Positions 7,699-14,836 of a stretch of DNA of 64,000 bases are shown in pieces (position 1 is the stretch's first letter; the number at the start of each line of letters is the position of its first letter). The DNA is from a virus. A program made the position numbers and the translations under genes. Below the pieces are notes generated by a model that was given only the letters and a program-made list of their open reading frames with translations, was not told the DNA's origin and did not search any database. The stretch spans positions 1 through 64,000 of the IMG/VR virus record IMGVR_UViG_3300019758_000001; one strand, 5' to 3'.

Positions 7699-7883
7699 AA
7701 CCATATCTACAGAAAACAATTATGAACACATGGGACTTGATTGACAGAAAATCAGGTCGCATTATAACACATGACTACTATGGCATCGAAAGCAAGAATG
7801 ATAGCAGCTCGCAAGGGTATGATCTCAAAGAAGAAACAGGAAGAAACAAAGAAGGGTGTGATATTTCGCCTAGAGAATCCTGA
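7695..7883 (+). CDS. Hypothetical 62-aa protein, overlapped by the next frame
   Basis: It starts at an ATGA overlap, which supports initiation. From 7771 it shares 113 bases with another open frame. The N-terminal third looks protein-like; the C-terminal half (Ser, Asn and charged residues) looks less so. Either two genes overlap deeply, or a frame change joins the front of this one to the frame at 7771. Confidence 0.45.
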   Translation: MKPYLQKTIMNTWDLIDRKSGRIITHDYYGIESKNDSSSQGYDLKEETGRNKEGCDISPRES

Positions 7884-8052
7884 TAATATCGAATATAATG
7901 ACACCTCTATTCTCTACTGCTCAAGTGTTTTGGGAAATTTAGTTTACTGCCCATGTCGAGGTAATGAGTTTATTATCAGTAAGTTTGAGGAGTATAAAAT
8001 TAAAGAGGTGATATTAATTGTACTGAAAAACACTGGAGATGCTATCTTATGA
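7771..8052 (+). CDS. Hypothetical basic 93-aa protein
   Basis: Basic N-terminus (ASKARMIAARKGMISKKKQE), then a beta-rich part. Starts are possible at 7771 or 7780. It overlaps the primase gene by ATGA, so the C-terminal frame is certainly used. Function unknown. Confidence 0.55.
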   Translation: MTTMASKARMIAARKGMISKKKQEETKKGVIFRLENPDNIEYNDTSILYCSSVLGNLVYCPCRGNEFIISKFEEYKIKEVILIVLKNTGDAIL

Positions 8053-8948
8053 AAAAAGAAATAAATTACCACAGCTTATTCGAATCCCTACCTAGAGTGA
8101 CTGGGCTTCCTTGGGTTCGTAAAGGTAGAAAGTATTACGGATCATTCTATCTTGATGGTACGAAACATCCCAGACGAGACAAGTCAGTGGCTTACATGAA
8201 AGGAGATAAGATTGTATTAGTCGAGCAGGGTAAAGGTACGCAGGACTTATGGCAATTATTCTCGGATCGAGGAATAACGGATAAAGAAGTTGGAGATTTC
8301 TTAAGAAGTGAATCTGACTCTAATTTCGTACCACCTCCATTTGTCGAACCAGAAGTTAAGTATGTATTCAGATCTTCAATGGATAAAACACTAGGGTTGC
8401 ATTCTGACAATTTATTTATTTGGCTGTGCAGTTTATTCCCAAGAAAAGATGTAATCCAAACATATAATCTCTACAATGTCGGATCTATGTATAATGGAAA
8501 CACTTGCTTTTGGATGATCGATGAGAAGCAAAATATCTGCCACGATAAGATAATGACTTACGATCCCAAGACTGGCAGTAGAGATAAAGGTAGATATGGT
8601 AATGGTCGTAGATTCCAATATGATTTCGGATTTACTTCTACTCCTGCTTTTGGAGATCATCTTCTTGATAAATTCCACGGACAGAAAATTTATTGTGTCG
8701 AAAGCGAAAAAACAGCATTATTATTCTATTTAACATATAAGAAGTTGTGTATTGCAACATCAGGCTCGTCCTGCTTATATAAAGCAAAGCCAAACCACAC
8801 ATTATTAGGCGATTACGATAAAGCAGGAGAGAATTGGTATAACTCTGGAGGTGTAAATTGGTGGGATCATTATGACGAAAAAGTAGAAGACGGTGATGAT
8901 ATTGGTGATATTTTAGTAAAAAAAAGACTTAAAATCCTTGCAGGTTAG
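8049..8948 (+). CDS. DNA primase, Toprim type (DUF6371-like)
   Basis: A 299-aa protein. The C-terminal half carries the Toprim pattern: IYCVESEKTALL (214-225, Glu218/Glu220) and HTLLGDYDKAG (250-260, Asp255 and Asp257), the acidic metal-binding residues of DnaG-type primases. The N-terminal ~100 residues resemble the primase zinc-ribbon region in layout, but I see no CxxC pair. The family would make RNA primers for the fork. The SF3 helicase at 347-1612 is the likely partner. It lies in the early + operon, overlaps the previous gene by ATGA, and is followed by small genes. Confidence 0.7.
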   Translation: MKKEINYHSLFESLPRVTGLPWVRKGRKYYGSFYLDGTKHPRRDKSVAYMKGDKIVLVEQGKGTQDLWQLFSDRGITDKEVGDFLRSESDSNFVPPPFVEPEVKYVFRSSMDKTLGLHSDNLFIWLCSLFPRKDVIQTYNLYNVGSMYNGNTCFWMIDEKQNICHDKIMTYDPKTGSRDKGRYGNGRRFQYDFGFTSTPAFGDHLLDKFHGQKIYCVESEKTALLFYLTYKKLCIATSGSSCLYKAKPNHTLLGDYDKAGENWYNSGGVNWWDHYDEKVEDGDDIGDILVKKRLKILAG

Positions 8949-8990
8949 GAAACTTATGTGTAGATTTGAATAAACAAAAACGAAAAAGAT

Positions 8991-9158
8991 ATGAAAAAAG
9001 AAGATTTAGTAATTGGTAAAGAGTATTACGGCACTGACGAGCCTGATTATATAATTGAGCTTACAGGTTTCGATGAAGATGGCGATCCTGAATTCGATAA
9101 GCAGCTTGATTGCTGGTATATGGATACTTTTCTTAGATGTTTTAAACCTGTAGACTAA
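8991..9158 (+). CDS. Hypothetical acidic 55-aa protein
   Basis: Preceded by an A-rich leader (AAAAAGAT before the ATG). Acidic, SH3-like length, pattern 'KKEDLVIGKEYYG..LTGFDEDG'. The next gene starts two bases after the stop. Function unknown. Confidence 0.6.
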   Translation: MKKEDLVIGKEYYGTDEPDYIIELTGFDEDGDPEFDKQLDCWYMDTFLRCFKPVD

Positions 9159-9159
9159 T

Positions 9160-9387
9160 ATGATAGACATAGAAGAAATATCGTCAGAAGACATGATCGT
9201 AGAGTTAGACTTAAGAGGCGACACTCCCGTGGAGATAGAAATAGAATATGAAACCGAATATATCGAAACAATAGTGGAAGTTGAAAAGCCAATCCATGAT
9301 TTATACAGACATTTATGTGATATTTGCGAGGTTGGATATTACACCAGTAAAGAAGATATACTAATTAAATTAAAGGAGAAGATATAA
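9160..9387 (+). CDS. Hypothetical very acidic 75-aa protein
   Basis: A run of alternating Glu and hydrophobic residues (VEIEIEYETEYIETIVEVE) suggests a beta strand or stalk. The end (DLYRHLCDICEVGYYTSKED) is helical. Function unknown; a DNA-mimic role is possible from charge alone. Confidence 0.55.
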   Translation: MIDIEEISSEDMIVELDLRGDTPVEIEIEYETEYIETIVEVEKPIHDLYRHLCDICEVGYYTSKEDILIKLKEKI

Positions 9388-9388
9388 A

Positions 9389-9643
9389 ATGAGAGAAAAG
9401 TTTGATAAATTTTTAACTAAACACGGTATGAGGGAAGAGTTTACCACTGAGCTTACTGAGTGTGAAAAAACACCATACCGAACAATATCGGAACTGATCG
9501 CAAAATGTGATGATGAGTCAGAATTAATTGCAGAGGCGTTCGTGTGGAAGTTGAATAACTGGGCTGTCATCGATAGAGAGTGGCGTATCGAATGTAACAC
9601 TAAAAAGCGTTTTTACTGTAAGGAGAAAGGGTTTGGGGTATGA
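9389..9643 (+). CDS. Hypothetical 84-aa protein
   Basis: Not recognised. Starts one base after the previous stop and overlaps the next ATG by four bases. Mixed-charge, soluble. Confidence 0.6.
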   Translation: MREKFDKFLTKHGMREEFTTELTECEKTPYRTISELIAKCDDESELIAEAFVWKLNNWAVIDREWRIECNTKKRFYCKEKGFGV

Positions 9644-9828
9644 AAATGAAAGTTAGCGTAGGAAGTGTTGAATTCACGGAAGAGAATGGCACTGAATCCC
9701 AATTCGACATGGTTAAAGAGGCATTTATGGAAGGAACTAAACCTGTAATGTTTAATTTCAACAATGGCCCTGTGATAATTCACCCAGAATATTATAAGCT
9801 ACATCCAATAACTATTACTAAAATATAG
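9640..9828 (+). CDS. Hypothetical 62-aa protein
   Basis: Not recognised. It overlaps the previous gene by ATGA and ends five bases before the phosphoesterase gene, so the small genes here form one operon. Confidence 0.6.
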   Translation: MKMKVSVGSVEFTEENGTESQFDMVKEAFMEGTKPVMFNFNNGPVIIHPEYYKLHPITITKI

Positions 9829-9833
9829 AAAAG

Positions 9834-11066
9834 ATGAAAGAAGAGTTGAAACAGGTATTGAATCTCCCGAAATCGGGGAGGAAGGAAATATCAGAACTTC
9901 TAGATATACCAGAAGGTAAGGCTAGAAACCTAGTCTTTATTAGGGATAACTACAGTGTGATATCTGAGGTTATGAGTGAAGAGACTCTTAAAATGGGTCA
10001 GAAGTTAGCAGCAAGCAAACAGAAGTTCCAAGACATTAATAGAATCGAAAGAAAGCTTTTTAGGGACGATATAAGGCTATATAATGCTTTATCCGAACAA
10101 ACCTTAGAGTTGACAAACTTATTAAAGCACGAGTCATTTAAAATAGCCACAAACCCATATTCTGAATCAAAGTCTGCACCACATGGTATTTTTCACATTT
10201 CAGATCCGCACGGTAACGAGCTTGTATCGCTTCCGCACAATATGTACGACTTTACAATCATGTCGAAACGTGTAGAGAAGCAAGTTAAGGAGTCGATTAA
10301 GTACTTTAAATCTGATAATGTGACTAACGTAACTGTCTGTATGACAGGAGATATGCTTAATTCTGACAGAAGAAAGGACGAAATTGTTGCGATGGCTACG
10401 AACAGATCATGTGCTCAATTCTTAGTTGCTCAAATCTATATCAATGCGATGCTAGAACTTAATCAGCATTTCAATATCTTCTGCTCTTATGCGGATGGCA
10501 ATGAATCTAGAGTTGGCGAACATATTGGATTTGAAGACACAATCGCATCTGACACTTATGATACTGCAATTTACAATATCTGTAGGATGATGCTTGATGA
10601 TAAAAAGGGCTTTACCTTTGATGACCGACTAGGAGCTAAGAAAGTAATCTCTGTAAATGGACAGAAAGTGCTTTTAATACACGGCCACCAGAAGTTTGGA
10701 GGCGATCCAACAGCAGCAGTTGGTAAGTTGGTTGCTCAATATGCAAAACAAGGAATCAACCTTAGATATGTATTGTTTGGACACCTACATCAAGCGGTAA
10801 TTAGTGAGCTTTTTGCAAGATCTGGAAGTACAGTTGGTGCAAATGCATATAGCGAGGATGGATTAGGATTATCAAGTAGAGCAAGCCAGAACGCATATAA
10901 GGTTTGGGCTGATGGTAGAATTGATGGTACAATGATTGACCTTCAGGATTATTCGGAATATTTAGGCTATCCAATTCAAAAAGAGCTGGAAATGTACAAT
11001 GTCAAATCAGCATCTAAAGTGAAAGGTGTTAGTATTTACGAAACAGTATTAAGTAATTTGCATTAA
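9834..11066 (+). CDS. Calcineurin-like metallophosphoesterase, Mre11/SbcD-like
   Basis: A 410-aa protein with all the metal-binding motifs of the superfamily in order: DPH (124-126) in HISDPHGNE, GD (172-173) in TGDMLNSD, GNES (222-225, in place of GNHE), HGH (283-285) and GHLH (316-319). The first ~45 residues form a separate helical, helix-turn-helix-like unit. Phage members are usually DNA nucleases or phosphatases used in recombination or DNA ends processing. No SbcC partner is present in the window. Last gene of the early + operon, closed by a hairpin terminator. Confidence 0.75.
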   Translation: MKEELKQVLNLPKSGRKEISELLDIPEGKARNLVFIRDNYSVISEVMSEETLKMGQKLAASKQKFQDINRIERKLFRDDIRLYNALSEQTLELTNLLKHESFKIATNPYSESKSAPHGIFHISDPHGNELVSLPHNMYDFTIMSKRVEKQVKESIKYFKSDNVTNVTVCMTGDMLNSDRRKDEIVAMATNRSCAQFLVAQIYINAMLELNQHFNIFCSYADGNESRVGEHIGFEDTIASDTYDTAIYNICRMMLDDKKGFTFDDRLGAKKVISVNGQKVLLIHGHQKFGGDPTAAVGKLVAQYAKQGINLRYVLFGHLHQAVISELFARSGSTVGANAYSEDGLGLSSRASQNAYKVWADGRIDGTMIDLQDYSEYLGYPIQKELEMYNVKSASKVKGVSIYETVLSNLH

Positions 11067-11073
11067 AAATCAG

Positions 11074-11100
11074 AAAGGGTGTCGTAACGGCATCCTTTTC
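11074..11100 (+). terminator. Rho-independent terminator after the phosphoesterase gene
   Basis: AAAGGGTGTCG and CGGCATCCTTTT pair around TAA with a few G-U pairs, then T-rich sequence follows. Confidence 0.65.
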
Positions 11101-11114
11101 TTAAAACAAATAAG

Positions 11115-11429
11115 ATGATAATAGAATTAAAAGAGATTACCCTGAAAATGGGAGAAGAGTTTAAATCAGTAAGTTACCCTGAAGATGGGGTTTATTTCGT
11201 AACAGCATCCCCAAACAACAAGGATCAATCTGCAACCACAAGTATTGTTATGGTTGAAAACGGAGGCATTGCTCTTGGTGGTATTAGCAGAAAAACTATA
11301 GAGTCTCAGTACGCTCCAAAACCAGAAACTGTAGAAGTTGAGAAGGAGGTGGTAATTAAAGAAATTGGAGGTATTACTGAAGCGACTTTACTTGAGGCAA
11401 TGCGAATCGCAGCAGGAACGAAAAAGTAG
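11115..11429 (+). CDS. Hypothetical 104-aa protein
   Basis: Not recognised. The N-terminal two thirds are beta-rich. The C-terminus has a Pro/Val/Glu linker (KPETVEVEKEVVIKE) before a short helix. It stands alone between two terminators at the end of the early arm. Confidence 0.6.
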   Translation: MIIELKEITLKMGEEFKSVSYPEDGVYFVTASPNNKDQSATTSIVMVENGGIALGGISRKTIESQYAPKPETVEVEKEVVIKEIGGITEATLLEAMRIAAGTKK

Positions 11430-11430
11430 A

Positions 11431-11462
11431 TTTGCCACCCTCAAAATAAAGTTGTATATTGC
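11431..11462 (+). promoter_or_regulatory. Possible promoter with TATATTGC box
   Basis: TTTGCC and, about 20 bases later, TATATTGC. Only ~45 bases and a terminator follow, so if it is active it would make a very short RNA. Confidence 0.3.
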
Positions 11463-11504
11463 AAGTATTACAATACATCTTTTCTTTACTTTTCTTTTTT
11501 TTAG

Positions 11505-11534
11505 CCATCGGGATTCCTTCTCGGTGGTTTTTTT
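11505..11534 (+). terminator. Rho-independent terminator of the early + arm
   Basis: CCATCG pairs with CGGTGG around a short loop, followed by eight T residues. Confidence 0.8.
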
Positions 11535-11559
11535 GTGCTCACATCTGGCGTGTAGACAT

Positions 11560-11588
11560 AAAAAAGCCCAGCTCAATTAAGAACTGGG
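11560..11588 (-). terminator. Rho-independent terminator of the - strand operon
   Basis: On the - strand CCCAGTTC pairs with GAGCTGGG and is followed by six T. It stands back to back with the + strand terminator, so the two converging arms are insulated. Confidence 0.8.
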
Positions 11589-11598
11589 ATTAGCTTTG

Positions 11599-11919
11599 TT
11601 ACGGCATTGCGTTTTTCAACAACTCTGAAGATACACCTCTCCGTATATTATTACATTTTTCAATAGTCTCGACTGGATCGTAAAATTCAACACCTTTTTT
11701 TCTGATTTTCTGTAGCTTATATCCATTATGCCCCATCCACCATAAGAAATAGTCTATTGTGAATACGTGAGCATCTACCCAATTAACATCTTCAAGAACT
11801 TTAGTCTCTCCATCTTTCCATTGCCCATAAATAGCTTTGAATAAATCTTTTTGATCGTGGAAATCTTTCATAAAATCAGGCAGATGTTCGCCACCATTCA
11901 TGTACGTTTTTGTATTCAT
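11599..11919 (-). CDS. Hypothetical 106-aa protein
   Basis: A longer frame extends to 12063, but the ATG at 11919 is preceded by AAAAGAAGAT and by a well-formed promoter (11942-11977), so I chose it. Aromatic-rich centre (VDAHVFTIDYFLWWMGHNGY). No known family recognised. Last gene of the - strand block. Confidence 0.65.
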   Translation of the reverse strand: MNTKTYMNGGEHLPDFMKDFHDQKDLFKAIYGQWKDGETKVLEDVNWVDAHVFTIDYFLWWMGHNGYKLQKIRKKGVEFYDPVETIEKCNNIRRGVSSELLKNAMP

Positions 11920-11941
11920 ATCTTCTTTTATTTTAGTTTCC

Positions 11942-11977
11942 TCAAACCTAATCATTATATTCCTAACGACCAAACTT
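11942..11977 (-). promoter_or_regulatory. Promoter for the 106-aa gene
   Basis: On the - strand, GTTTGG, 20 bases, then a perfect TAGGTTTG. Confidence 0.75.
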
Positions 11978-11984
11978 TTGAGCA

Positions 11985-12013
11985 CAAAAAAAAGCGACCC
12001 TCTCAGATCGCTC
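11985..12013 (-). terminator. Rho-independent terminator after the MazG-like gene
   Basis: On the - strand AGCGATC pairs with GGTCGCT, followed by eight or more T. Confidence 0.8.
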
Positions 12014-12074
12014 GTGATATCCACTAACCTATTCCAGTGTGATATCCTATATGTAATGTACAAAATATTTACGA

Positions 12075-12533
12075 TTAGCGCAAATCACCATCTCCTTTAA
12101 TAACACCTCTTTCTAATCTAGATTGAAGCTTATCGATATTCATTTGAAGGATCTCTTCTAAATCAAGCCCGTAGTAAAACATTACACACAAAGCTTTAGT
12201 GGTAGGATGTTCTGTTCCGCATAGGAATTCAACGAACTTATCCTCTGTAATTTCAGCAGGAGTGTGATTATTATAATCATCCCAAACCCCGTACGCTTCT
12301 TTTAAAATATTATTCCCTTCTAAGAAGTCAATCTCAGATGTCATCCACATACAGTCACCAGCTTCTTTCTTTAGATCCTCCAAACCCAACTCTTTATCTC
12401 CTCGAAAAGACTTGGCAATTTTTCCCACCAATTCTCCAATCTCTTCTTGTAATCCTAAATACGGGTAAGCTCTATGTTCGTATGATGCGAATTTATGTGC
12501 TTCTTCTTGGTAATTGTGTCTTGTAATCTTCAT
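12075..12533 (-). CDS. MazG-like nucleotide pyrophosphohydrolase
   Basis: A 152-aa protein from the ATG at 12533; the frame could extend to 12590, but that part overlaps a weak terminator. The metal-binding signature EExxE is seen at residues 30-34 (LQEEIGELVGK), and the second half, ExxD, at 57-60 (KKEAGDCMW). This is the all-alpha NTP pyrophosphohydrolase pattern. Such phage enzymes hydrolyse (d)NTPs or lower host ppGpp signalling; the substrate here cannot be read from sequence. It lies downstream of the SSB gene. Confidence 0.75.
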   Translation of the reverse strand: MKITRHNYQEEAHKFASYEHRAYPYLGLQEEIGELVGKIAKSFRGDKELGLEDLKKEAGDCMWMTSEIDFLEGNNILKEAYGVWDDYNNHTPAEITEDKFVEFLCGTEHPTTKALCVMFYYGLDLEEILQMNIDKLQSRLERGVIKGDGDLR

Positions 12534-12553
12534 CTTGTTGTATATTTTTAAGT

Positions 12554-12579
12554 AAAAAGGACGACTAAAAAGCCACCCT
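12554..12579 (-). terminator. Weak hairpin terminator after the SSB gene
   Basis: On the - strand AGGGTGGC pairs with GTCGTCC, with G-U pairs, around TTTTTA; five T follow. Confidence 0.5.
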
Positions 12580-12600
12580 AAGTTATTCATTATCAGTTAG

Positions 12601-12969
12601 TTAGAATGGGAGATCGTCCTCTTCTGGTGCAGGAGGCATGTCGGCAGCATTGAATTCTGGCATCGAAGCACTCGCAGCTTCACCTTTCTCAATTCTCCAC
12701 GCTTCAAGATTCGAGAAGTAATTTACTTTCCCATCTTTCTCCCATTTACGTCCTTTGATATTAAAGTGAACCGTAATCATATCATCTACTGAGATATCAT
12801 CTAATAATTCACAGCGATCTTGAGTTGCTTGGAATTTAATAAAATCGTTCCAGTCAGGATTTCTTTCATTCTCAACTTCGATTACAAACTCTCTTTTCTT
12901 AAACTTATCACTAATCTGCTGTGTATCCTCTTTCAAGATAACTTTTCCTAATTGCTCGAAACTACTCAT
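12601..12969 (-). CDS. ssb: Single-stranded DNA-binding protein (DUF3127-like)
   Basis: A 122-aa protein. The body follows the DUF3127 pattern (GKVILKEDTQQISDKFKKRE, then FQATQDRCELLDDISVDDMI, HFNIKGRKW, YFSNLEAWRIE). It ends in the acidic tail EEDDLPF typical of bacterial SSBs, which docks partner proteins. The fold is an OB-fold variant found mainly in Bacteroidota. It should coat single-stranded DNA during replication and recombination. Neighbours are a MazG-like enzyme and nuclease genes. Confidence 0.8.
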   Translation of the reverse strand: MSSFEQLGKVILKEDTQQISDKFKKREFVIEVENERNPDWNDFIKFQATQDRCELLDDISVDDMITVHFNIKGRKWEKDGKVNYFSNLEAWRIEKGEAASASMPEFNAADMPPAPEEDDLPF

Positions 12970-12974
12970 CTTAC

Positions 12975-13511
12975 TTATGCTTTTTTAATTAAATTAATAA
13001 ATTGTTCAATACTTACCTCTTCAAGGTTGTTAACTTCATCTCCATTCCATAAGCCATCCATGCCTAGCTTTATAATAGGCCATTCGCAGCTTAATGTCGC
13101 ATTAGCCTCATCAACCAGCTCTGGCTTAACCGAATAAGCTCGAATAAAGTCAGCTTTACTCTTCGCAACACAATAAACATCCTCCAACTTAGGTTCAACC
13201 CAAAGTCCATCAGTGCAAACATAACCTCTCGATTTGAATTCTTCGATTTTACCTTCACGTTCAGATGCGTGGGCTTCTCTAATAGATTTCACTTCGACTA
13301 ATCCAACACCTTCAACTCCAATAAGACCTAGATCATCTAAACCTTCTCGCATCTGTAATATGGTATTTTCATTTACTACGACAAAGTCACCTTTCTTTGG
13401 CTCATATTCGTCTTTAATAGGCTTCATAATTACTTCGACATCCATTTTCAGGTCAGTCTCTTTAAGGAAATCAACAATTCCCTCTAATGTTTTAATTTGA
13501 TTCTCATTCAT
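12975..13511 (-). CDS. Hypothetical 178-aa protein upstream of ssb
   Basis: Not recognised. It starts behind a clear promoter and ends five bases before ssb, so the two are co-transcribed. Soluble, acidic, with an N-terminal helical part and a beta-rich centre (KGDFVVVNENTIL). A role next to single-stranded DNA is suggested only by position. Confidence 0.65.
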   Translation of the reverse strand: MNENQIKTLEGIVDFLKETDLKMDVEVIMKPIKDEYEPKKGDFVVVNENTILQMREGLDDLGLIGVEGVGLVEVKSIREAHASEREGKIEEFKSRGYVCTDGLWVEPKLEDVYCVAKSKADFIRAYSVKPELVDEANATLSCEWPIIKLGMDGLWNGDEVNNLEEVSIEQFINLIKKA

Positions 13512-13536
13512 TTTCTTTTGTTTTTATTAGTACATG

Positions 13537-13568
13537 ACAAATCTACTACTTCTCTTTTAATAATGCAA
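13537..13568 (-). promoter_or_regulatory. Promoter for the ssb operon
   Basis: On the - strand TTGC, about 20 bases, then TAGATTTG. It lies inside the end of the VRR-NUC gene. Confidence 0.7.
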
Positions 13569-14046
13569 GCAAATTTGAAAATAAAATCGTTTTTACACCA
13601 GTTTTTTTTATGTAGTCCATTACAAACTGAGCAGGAATGCCCTTTCCACGACCTTCTATGTAATCCCAAAACATTTCAACTGATGTTATAAATGCACCTT
13701 GACCACACTTTTCTACTATGAACTTGGCTTGATTATAAACATGCAAACTGTCATGTCTTGAGTTTTCGGTTTTTAATTCAAGTCCATGACATCTGTGATT
13801 ACTAAACCACATTAAGTCTGAAACTGATTTACGCACTCCCATACCTAGTTTTGCAGCCCCCTCAGCTCCGTTCGATCCATTTGCATCATATCCTATCAAA
13901 TCATTTTCCCTCTCAGGATATCGGTCGTAATAAGCTACTACGATCGACTGTTGTAATTTCGACTCTGGTGGGAGATCTATTTTCTTTTTACGCTTCGCCA
14001 TCATTTCGAGAGCCTCCTTGCGTGACGTGGGTTTCTTAGTTGCCAT
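13546..14046 (-). CDS. VRR-NUC nuclease (PD-(D/E)xK)
   Basis: A 166-aa protein with the VRR-NUC order: PPESKLQQ (Glu28), KSVSDLMWF (Asp77), HGLELKTEN (Glu90-x-Lys92) and a downstream Gln106. These make the PD-(D/E)xK catalytic set. Stand-alone phage VRR-NUC proteins are thought to act on branched DNA such as Holliday junctions before packaging. The N-terminus is Lys/Arg-rich. It follows the terminase-like gene after a terminator. Confidence 0.8.
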   Translation of the reverse strand: MATKKPTSRKEALEMMAKRKKKIDLPPESKLQQSIVVAYYDRYPERENDLIGYDANGSNGAEGAAKLGMGVRKSVSDLMWFSNHRCHGLELKTENSRHDSLHVYNQAKFIVEKCGQGAFITSVEMFWDYIEGRGKGIPAQFVMDYIKKTGVKTILFSNLLALLKEK

Positions 14047-14060
14047 CCTTCAATATACAG

Positions 14061-14095
14061 AAAAAGCGGCAATCCACAAAGGAATTACCGCTTTA
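14061..14095 (-). terminator. Rho-independent terminator after the terminase-like gene
   Basis: On the - strand AAGCGG(TAATTCC) pairs with (GGATTG)CCGCTT, followed by T-rich sequence. Confidence 0.75.
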
Positions 14096-14119
14096 ATTGC
14101 AAAAATCAACAACAAATTT

Positions 14120-14773
14120 TTACCAACTGCCTTTAATAGTTTTCTCTCTTATACTTCTTATATATTCAGTATCAGAATTTATCAGCGCTGTGTTTTCTTC
14201 TAAATCAGAGTGGATGTATTCGAAAGACTTAATTCTGCTTGAATCACCAACGATATCTTTTAATAAGCCAATACAATTACTTGAAATCATTTTAGATAAA
14301 TCATCATTAATGTAGATATACATCAACTCGTCACACTTATACAACTCCTGCTCTTTCATCCATACTCCCAGCCAAGATTTATGATCGATATGGCACGATG
14401 CTACAATCTTATCGTAATCCCATGCAGTAAGGAATTCTTCTGGCTTTCTAGATATATCTTCTAAATATACGCAATCTGGTGTTTTATCTTGATCTTTTCT
14501 AAATGAAAATCTACTTCTATTATTAAAGTAAAATCTCATACAAGATTCTTTATATTCTGCATCACTAAAAACATCGATAGCACTATCTCTAGTCCATTTA
14601 GACGCATTTGAATCATCCCAGTATTCTCCGTAAAAACCAGCTTTTCTCGCATTATGTCTTGCATGTAACATCATAGCAGTAGTCATACCACCACCTCTTC
14701 CTGCTCCGATTAAAATAAAATCTGCCTTAGATTCTAATACTTTTTGTTGCATTCCTTTTTGTGCTGTAATCAT
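14120..14773 (-). CDS. Terminase-like ATPase paralogue lacking the Walker A lysine
   Basis: A 217-aa protein that aligns by eye to the ATPase half of the phage's own large terminase (25671-27650). GMQQKVLESKADFILIGAGR matches GMQESVLLADASFIVFGGSR. VYLEDI (102-107) sits where the terminase has IYIDEI. The segment around KSWLGVWMKEQE matches DSWLRKWIDWY, and DLEENTALINSDTEYI matches DLAENAKLIESDSSYV. The P-loop reads GRGGGMTT, with Met30 in place of the catalytic Lys, and Walker B has Glu-Asp instead of Asp-Glu. The nuclease domain is absent and there is no intein. It probably binds terminase partners or DNA without normal ATP hydrolysis. It is bounded by terminators among recombination genes. 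Confidence 0.75.
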   Translation of the reverse strand: MITAQKGMQQKVLESKADFILIGAGRGGGMTTAMMLHARHNARKAGFYGEYWDDSNASKWTRDSAIDVFSDAEYKESCMRFYFNNRSRFSFRKDQDKTPDCVYLEDISRKPEEFLTAWDYDKIVASCHIDHKSWLGVWMKEQELYKCDELMYIYINDDLSKMISSNCIGLLKDIVGDSSRIKSFEYIHSDLEENTALINSDTEYIRSIREKTIKGSW

Positions 14774-14804
14774 CTCTTTTGTTTTAGTTTATGTGAATAT
14801 AAGT

Positions 14805-14832
14805 AAAAATCCCCACCGAAGCAAGGATTTTA
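14805..14832 (-). terminator. Rho-independent terminator after the SF2 helicase
   Basis: On the - strand AAAATCC pairs with GGATTTTT around a stem closed by CTTCGG. Confidence 0.8.
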
Positions 14833-14836
14833 ATGA

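Noticed and set aside
11365-11580. Open frames on both strands across the intergenic region 11430-11580.
   Set aside because: They run through two strong terminators and have low-complexity Phe/Ser or Lys/Arg composition.
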